Positions 48,492 through 52,269 of a stretch of 52,269 nucleotides of DNA are shown piece by piece. Below the pieces are notes generated by a model. The model made no database searches. It worked only from the letters and a program-made list of their open reading frames with translations, and had not been told where the DNA came from. The stretch's first letter is position 1, and every line of letters begins with the position of its first letter. Source of the DNA: a virus; IMG/VR virus record IMGVR_UViG_3300042691_030245, positions 1 to 52,269 of that record, one strand, 5' to 3'. A program made the position numbers and the translations under genes.

Positions 48492-49465
48492 TAGATTTTT
48501 TCTTGTTTTTTAATCCAAAGAAGGGGCTTGCTATGCCCCTGATCTTTAAACTCAATAAATGGGCTAAAATGCCCGTCTTTTTTTAGTCTTAAAATATGGC
48601 GTTTTGTGTATCCAGTTTCTTTGGCGAGTAAATCGGTATCAACCGTAATTCCCAAAATAAACGCTTCATGCAGATATTTAAGAATTTCTCCCGTTGCGGT
48701 TCTGGTCGTTTCTTCTTCGATGGCTTTGACTGTCCAGTTAATCTTATTAAATTTAAGGGTTATCATTTTTAAACCCTCATTGTTTCTTGAAGCCTTCGTG
48801 ACCTTTAAGCACACCTTGTCATCAGACACCCTAGAAACATGCACCATCATGTCAGCGAATGCCTTGAGGTACTGAGAGCCAAGGAACGGCTCTTCTTTGA
48901 TATCTTTCTTGCCTTCTGTGTAGGTTGGTTTCTGGGAATGATGAAGAAGAATAATCGTAGCGTTTGTTCGGTCTTTTATTTCTCTAATCAAGTTTCTTAC
49001 TGGAAGGAAGCCCGTCTCACTAGATAAGCCCTTTGTGGTCAGGCAGTAAAATGAATCAATAAATATGACCTCTGGCTCATAACCCTCTAATTCCTCAAGC
49101 ATGAGCCTTTTAGAATCCTCGCTTTCAACGTATAGGGGTGAGGTATGCCATGCGATATTGGCAAAGTCTGCGGGGATTTCATTAAGCATTTCTTTAAGCC
49201 GTCCAAGTTGCTCATCCCTTGAACCTTCTAGCTGTAAATAGCTACACTTGGCAAATCGTTTCATCTTAAGCAATCCGAAAACATCCCAACCTCCAGACAT
49301 TGAGGCGAGCATATTGACAGCGATCACGGATTTACCTGCGCCTGGGTCAGAGTAGAAAATGTTTACCGTGTCTTTAAAGATTAAACCTTCGACTATTGCG
49401 TCTTGACCAACGAGGGGATTCTCTAGATATTCTCTTAAAGCTTCACCGCTTAAAAAGTCAGACAT
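48491..49465 (-). CDS. repA: RepA-like hexameric helicase/ATPase (replication protein)
   Basis: 324 residues. RecA-type core: Walker A SDPGAGKS (39-46), Walker B EVIFIDSFY (132-140), and ATIILLHHSQ (169-178), as in the plasmid RSF1010 RepA and phage AAA_25 helicases. The C-terminal part (about 260-324) has a winged-helix-like segment (LLAKETGYTKRHILRLKKDGH) that could bind the neighbouring iterons. No phage DNA polymerase or primase was found, so host enzymes must elongate. Confidence 0.85.
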   Translation of the reverse strand: MSDFLSGEALREYLENPLVGQDAIVEGLIFKDTVNIFYSDPGAGKSVIAVNMLASMSGGWDVFGLLKMKRFAKCSYLQLEGSRDEQLGRLKEMLNEIPADFANIAWHTSPLYVESEDSKRLMLEELEGYEPEVIFIDSFYCLTTKGLSSETGFLPVRNLIREIKDRTNATIILLHHSQKPTYTEGKKDIKEEPFLGSQYLKAFADMMVHVSRVSDDKVCLKVTKASRNNEGLKMITLKFNKINWTVKAIEEETTRTATGEILKYLHEAFILGITVDTDLLAKETGYTKRHILRLKKDGHFSPFIEFKDQGHSKPLLWIKKQEKI

Positions 49466-49482
49466 TTACACCCTAAAAAGCG

Positions 49483-49550
49483 TCCCATACGGCGCACTTG
49501 GGAAGAAGGCTTTGCGCCTTGTGTAGAGAGAAAACACTACGCCGTAGGGA
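49483..49550 (-). ncRNA. Three-way-junction structure in the repA leader
   Basis: An 11-bp closing stem (49483-49494 with 49540-49550, one bulged base) encloses two adjacent hairpins: 49506-49510 with 49516-49520, and 49521-49524 with 49534-49537. A competing pairing (49491-49496 with 49513-49518) would break both the closing stem and the first hairpin, so the leader could switch between two folds. It lies in the roughly 140-base untranslated leader of repA, about 20 bases before the start codon. Confidence 0.55.
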
Positions 49551-49577
49551 CTATAAATTTAGAACGATTTTGATTAG

Positions 49578-49598
49578 TTAAATCTTCCCAAGATTTAA
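49578..49598. promoter_or_regulatory. Perfect 9-bp inverted repeat just downstream of the repA promoter
   Basis: TTAAATCTT, three-base spacer, AAGATTTAA. It lies about 6-26 bases downstream of the expected start point of the leftward promoter at 49611-49639, the usual position of a repressor operator. The neighbouring HTH protein (49649-49897) is the obvious candidate ligand. A small hairpin in the transcript start is the alternative. Confidence 0.5.
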
Positions 49599-49610
49599 TC
49601 ACGAATGAGG

Positions 49611-49639
49611 ATTATAATGCGGACACTACAAAAAAGCAA
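49611..49639 (-). promoter_or_regulatory. Leftward promoter of repA
   Basis: On the minus strand TTGCTT (49634-49639) is followed by 17 bases and a perfect TATAAT (49611-49616). It lies just beyond the stop of the HTH gene and drives a roughly 140-base structured leader into repA. Confidence 0.7.
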
Positions 49640-49648
49640 GCCTTTTTC

Positions 49649-49897
49649 TTACAAAAGGCTCTCTTTTTTTCTTACACGGGGAAAGAAGTTGTATTTCTTT
49701 ATCTCGCCTTTTGATACGGCGTATTTCTGCCAGCGCTTAAACTCTTTCTTAGGAATAAGCCAAGTATGCCCTATCCTGACAGCCTTAATCATACTCTTGC
49801 GTGGATGCTCAAAATCAATAAGCTGATAGATGCGCTGTCTTGTGTATCCACATCCCTCCGCTAATTCTCTGATGGTGTAGAACATTTTTGACTTCAT
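49649..49897 (-). CDS. Excisionase-like helix-turn-helix protein
   Basis: 82 residues. Winged MerR/excisionase pattern TIRELAEGCGYTRQRIYQLI (8-27) and IGHTWLIPKKEFKRW (42-56), basic tail. Such proteins are DNA-bending regulators. With no integrase in the genome, transcription control of repA or its own operon is more likely than excision. Confidence 0.8.
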   Translation of the reverse strand: MKSKMFYTIRELAEGCGYTRQRIYQLIDFEHPRKSMIKAVRIGHTWLIPKKEFKRWQKYAVSKGEIKKYNFFPRVRKKESLL

Positions 49898-49912
49898 GGA
49901 AATAATCCTACC

Positions 49913-50275
49913 TTAGGGGTTTTGTTTTGTCAAATAAAACGTTACGTTGCGTAGCCAAAACTCATTAAGATGATGATCGGATAAAGGCGCATAGCGGTCT
50001 CTGAGATACTCTAAAAAGGGCTTTGGCTGTCCAGCTTTAATCCATCTCTTGCGTGTGTTGTTGACCGTGTTAACCGCTATCTTTCGACAAAAAGATTCAT
50101 TATTCCAATTGCAACCTTTATACATAATCCCGTAAGGCACAGAAGCTTTCTTGCCTCCTTCCGCTTTATAAATAGCCTCCACTATCGCTTCTGTCTCATA
50201 ATCCGCATAACTTGCCCCATTAAACAAAACCACAAGGAAAAGCGCTAATGCACCGATTAAGAATAATATTCTCAT
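49913..50275 (-). CDS. Exported lysozyme-like protein, candidate signal-anchor endolysin
   Basis: 120 residues. N-terminal hydrophobic segment (about 4-22, LFLIGALALFLVVLFNGAS) could be a cleaved signal or a signal-anchor. The mature part starts with IVEAIYKAEGG, whose Glu after a helix suits the catalytic acid of lysozyme-like folds, and has two cysteines and a long helical end. Probably a cell-wall hydrolase. It is located in the early block, far from the small lysis genes. Confidence 0.5.
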   Translation of the reverse strand: MRILFLIGALALFLVVLFNGASYADYETEAIVEAIYKAEGGKKASVPYGIMYKGCNWNNESFCRKIAVNTVNNTRKRWIKAGQPKPFLEYLRDRYAPLSDHHLNEFWLRNVTFYLTKQNP

Positions 50276-50386
50276 AAAACCCCCTTTTAAACGTGTTTTA
50301 AGGCACCTAATAGCCTATTACAGCCAACTTTGCTTTTATTCGGTCTATACTAGACATTACTGTTAATAATCGCTCGCTTTTAATGG
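50276..50386. promoter_or_regulatory. Intergenic region with short palindromes
   Basis: No gene seen. It holds GTCTATACTAGAC (50343-50355, 5-bp arms) and an AT-rich partial inverted repeat near 50284-50304. Candidate operator or promoter between two early genes; no firm -35/-10 pair recognised. Confidence 0.3.
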
Positions 50387-50716
50387 CTAGACCTTAACCC
50401 CTGTTTTAGCGAGGGCTTTATCAATTCGAGCCATAATAAGCCAAAGGCAATCCTCCTCAAGACCTAGCTTGCAAACGGAAATAGTTTTTTTAATTTCTAA
50501 TAGCTCATTTATTAATCCTTCATGCGAATTGACCGCTAGCACGATGAATTCGGCGTTTGCTTGTGAGGGGTGTCCGTCTGAAGTCCTAGCAATTCTAATT
50601 CCTGATAAATCGTCCTCATTAAAATCATTTGATACGATGTCATGCGAATATCCCGTGGGATCGTAGGGCATGACCTTCCAAGGCGTTGGTGTATGCTTCA
50701 TCTCTTTCTTTTCCAT
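50387..50716 (-). CDS. Early protein of the HTPTPW/AEFIVLAVN type, 109 aa
   Basis: ATG at 50716 with CGGAGG upstream. KHTPTPWKVM near the N-terminus and AEFIVLAVNSHEGLINELLE (about 56-75) are seen in small early-region proteins of many tailed phages. Function unknown in all of them. Confidence 0.7.
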   Translation of the reverse strand: MEKKEMKHTPTPWKVMPYDPTGYSHDIVSNDFNEDDLSGIRIARTSDGHPSQANAEFIVLAVNSHEGLINELLEIKKTISVCKLGLEEDCLWLIMARIDKALAKTGVKV

Positions 50717-50757
50717 GTCTAATTCCTCCGTTTTAATTTTGTTAGTGGGCATGGCGG

Positions 50758-50946
50758 TTAAACTATCTCAATCCCATGAGCCTTGCAAAACTTAATTTCA
50801 TGCCCTTGATATAAAGCATAAAGATCGACATAAGTATCCCCAAATTGCTCGCCTGTGACAACGCTCTTTAAAAAAGTACCTTTGTTCCCGTCTTTGTCTA
50901 AGCATTGAATATAGACTTGCATTTTGTCTTTAATGTTTGTGACCAT
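50758..50946 (-). CDS. Hypothetical early protein, 62 aa
   Basis: Not recognised. KDGNKGTFLKSVVTG and a beta-rich body. GAGGCGGG ribosome-binding site at 50946; an internal ATG eight codons in lacks a site. Confidence 0.55.
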   Translation of the reverse strand: MVTNIKDKMQVYIQCLDKDGNKGTFLKSVVTGEQFGDTYVDLYALYQGHEIKFCKAHGIEIV

Positions 50947-50977
50947 ACCCGCCTCTTTTCTCTCCGATTGGAGATGG

Positions 50978-51160
50978 TTATTCCTTTGAAATTTCGTTTT
51001 TTATAAGATCATAAACATCATAAATTAATTGTGCTTTATGAGGGTTATAGTAGCTCATTCTTACGTTATTATTCGGCTGTGAGTAGACAATCATATAGCC
51101 ATTAGGAAACATTCTATCCAATGCCTCAATGTGATTTTCTTGCATATCGTTTTTTTTCAT
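50978..51160 (-). CDS. Hypothetical early protein, 60 aa
   Basis: Helical, with VRMSYYNPHKAQLIYDVYDLI (about residues 33-53) as its core. Not recognised. Confidence 0.55.
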   Translation of the reverse strand: MKKNDMQENHIEALDRMFPNGYMIVYSQPNNNVRMSYYNPHKAQLIYDVYDLIKNEISKE

Positions 51161-51192
51161 CCTTTAAACTCTGCTTGGGGGGTTAAAGTGTT

Positions 51193-51531
51193 TTATGCGT
51201 AATGCGTTGCGTGTTTGGCTTGACCATCCCAAAGTTTGCAATAGCCATACTCCATCCGAACGCAAGGCGTATTGTCGTAAGACAATTTCAGTCTCTTGAC
51301 CATTGGTGATTCTTTTTGAAAGCTATCTTTCATCGGGATAACGGTCGAGGTCATTTGATAGCCGTCTTTCTGAATAGCCTGTGAGTTTATCTGCTGAATG
51401 GTGACAGAGTTTTTCATGCGTTTAATCACTTGATAAAAATCATAGTTTGTTTGATCGTATCCCCAAGAGTGGCTAAAAATTGCGCCCTCTTTAATTTCAT
51501 CTAAAGGATTTAAATTTGTCATCGTCTCCAT
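51193..51531 (-). CDS. Hypothetical early protein of a widespread phage/plasmid type, 112 aa
   Basis: FSHSWGYDQTNYDFYQVIK (19-37) resembles the WGYDQTN-type proteins of many phages and conjugative elements. Good GAGAGAGG site upstream, within a 20-base spacer that is repeated at 51721-51740. Function unknown. Confidence 0.7.
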   Translation of the reverse strand: METMTNLNPLDEIKEGAIFSHSWGYDQTNYDFYQVIKRMKNSVTIQQINSQAIQKDGYQMTSTVIPMKDSFQKESPMVKRLKLSYDNTPCVRMEYGYCKLWDGQAKHATHYA

Positions 51532-51544
51532 TTTGATATCCTCT

Positions 51545-51564
51545 CTCTCTTTTTTGTGGTTAGG
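51545..51564 (-). repeat. 20-base intergenic spacer repeat, copy 1
   Basis: Identical to 51721-51740. On the minus strand it reads CCTAACCACAAAAAAGAGAG, supplying the purine-rich ribosome-binding site for the gene that follows. A weaker version occurs near 48028-48046. Confidence 0.7.
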
Positions 51565-51570
51565 ATTAAA

Positions 51571-51714
51571 TTACCATGCATAAAAACTAACTTCATCTAC
51601 ATATTCTTCTTTGTTTCTATAGCCTATCTCATTTAAAGACTTTTTCATGCGGTCTTTTTCTCTTTGTGCTTTTTCGTATTGTCTATCCTCTTCTTTAATC
51701 ATTATTTTTTTCAT
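51571..51714 (-). CDS. Small charged early protein, 47 aa
   Basis: Minus-strand ATG at 51712-51714 to TAA at 51571-51573. Lys/Glu-rich, helical. The repeated spacer with GAGAG ribosome-binding sequence precedes it, as for its neighbours, which supports translation. Not recognised. Confidence 0.6.
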   Translation of the reverse strand: MKKIMIKEEDRQYEKAQREKDRMKKSLNEIGYRNKEEYVDEVSFYAW

Positions 51715-51720
51715 CTTCGC

Positions 51721-51740
51721 CTCTCTTTTTTGTGGTTAGG
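51721..51740 (-). repeat. 20-base intergenic spacer repeat, copy 2
   Basis: Identical to 51545-51564; carries the ribosome-binding site of the 47-residue gene. Confidence 0.7.
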
Positions 51741-51746
51741 TTAAAG

Positions 51747-52193
51747 TTAATAACTATCATCATTAATAACTTTTATTTTATACTTTTCAATTAATCCACG
51801 GTATTTTTCAAAACTAAACCAACGATAGGTGAATGTAGCTTGCCATTTTTCGACGTTATGTTTAAACGCCCAAGTGTGCTCATCTTTTTTGCCTTTAAAT
51901 ATAGTTTTACATTCTATGGCAAGGAATTTAAGAAATTTTGTTCGACGTGCTAAGAGTTTTTTAGCTTGTGAGATTTCATCAGGCTCAATAGTTGTGAGCG
52001 TTGAGGCGCAATCTAGCCCAATGCGATATGCTTGTTTGTCTGTTTCGCCTTCCACGATTGCAATATTAGTGATAAACAAACCGCAATTTTGGCAAGTTTC
52101 ACCAACCAAAGCTTCGCTAAACTTTCCATTATATTCAACGTCTATAATTTTATATCTTTGATCTATTCTTAGATTGCCTTGAGTCGCTAACAT
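51747..52193 (-). CDS. Hypothetical early protein with CxxC, 148 aa
   Basis: TCQNCGLFITNIAIV (about 33-47) and YRIGLDCAST (about 56-65) form a pattern seen in some phage-encoded proteins of unknown role; the C-terminal part is Lys- and aromatic-rich and ends in KVINDDSY. It continues the leftward operon across the circular join. Confidence 0.65.
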   Translation of the reverse strand: MLATQGNLRIDQRYKIIDVEYNGKFSEALVGETCQNCGLFITNIAIVEGETDKQAYRIGLDCASTLTTIEPDEISQAKKLLARRTKFLKFLAIECKTIFKGKKDEHTWAFKHNVEKWQATFTYRWFSFEKYRGLIEKYKIKVINDDSY

Positions 52194-52200
52194 TTTTCGC

Positions 52201-52269
52201 CTCTCTCTTTCCCCTTGCGGGAGTTAAATTGCTGGCGTGAACTTTTCGACGTTTTTAACTTGCCAATTC
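52201..52269. repeat. Second copy of the terminal 69-bp repeat
   Basis: Exact copy of 1-69. The leftward gene starting at 52193 is therefore followed directly by the gene at 24-215, with the usual Shine-Dalgarno-containing spacer between them. Confidence 0.9.

Noticed and set aside
49649-49897. Excisionase as evidence for lysogeny
   Set aside because: No integrase, attachment site or recognisable phage repressor was found; HTH proteins of this type are also plain regulators.
1-52269. tRNA or rRNA genes
   Set aside because: No cloverleaf with T-loop and acceptor stem was recognised by eye; a tRNAscan run would be decisive.

Overview
The window is a complete, circularly permuted phage genome. 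Its first 69 bases (1-69) recur exactly as its last 69 (52201-52269), so the unique molecule is about 52.2 kb and gene order continues across the join. Gene content (large terminase, P22-sized portal, scaffold-like protein, gpT-like capsid protein, connector and stopper-like tail proteins, several internal virion proteins, no tape measure, sheath or tube protein seen) points to a short-tailed, podovirus-like phage. A small lipoprotein, a candidate signal-anchored lysozyme-like protein and a large lipid-linked glycan module suggest a Gram-negative host. No integrase, recognisable CI-type repressor, DNA polymerase or RNA polymerase was found. The host cannot be named from the sequence; base composition is moderately AT-rich and the code is standard.

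Layout. (1) 503-1284 is a divergent control region with promoter, operator and repeat signals. (2) 1285-24166, rightward, is the virion and lysis block: terminase, portal, scaffold, capsid (followed directly by a LAGLIDADG homing endonuclease), a run of small beta-rich structural proteins, a 748-residue fiber with 11 internal repeats, small membrane and lysis proteins including a lipoprotein gene of only 59 codons, connector, a tail protein with one LamG domain inserted in another, and four or five internal virion proteins, one with an HEXXH motif. (3) 24167-38612, rightward, is the most remarkable part: a dense operon with its own consensus promoter. It encodes a TMTC-like membrane glycosyltransferase with TPR tail, four GT2 glycosyltransferases, a second polytopic GT-C-like protein, a NodB-type deacetylase, two SAM methyltransferases, three tandem radical SAM enzymes (two with an N-terminal B12-binding-type domain), a GroES homologue and an RNase H-like exonuclease. 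Two reverse-oriented HNH endonucleases interrupt it. (4) 38609-52193 and on through position 24 to 730, leftward, is the early and replication block: a fourth radical SAM protein, many small proteins (several zinc-ribbon-like), YopX, DUF3307, an orphan DNA methyltransferase, a long gene-free stretch that folds into many helices (candidate large ncRNA), RusA, a probable ssDNA-binding protein, a Sak4-like ATPase, a Cas4/RecB-like nuclease, a RepA-like helicase next to iteron repeats, an excisionase-like HTH protein and a lysozyme-like protein.

How it fits together. Replication probably starts at the iterons beside the RepA-like ATPase and uses host polymerase; recombination proteins process concatemers for packaging. 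The glycan module resembles an expanded seroconversion system: a DPM1/GtrB-like synthase could charge a polyprenyl phosphate, GT-C enzymes could transfer the sugar outside the cytoplasm, and GT2, deacetylase, methyltransferase and radical SAM enzymes could build or modify the glycan or lipid. Carriage of such a system by a phage with no sign of lysogeny is the main candidate for an undescribed biological system here. The structured RNA at 43905-44345 is the second.
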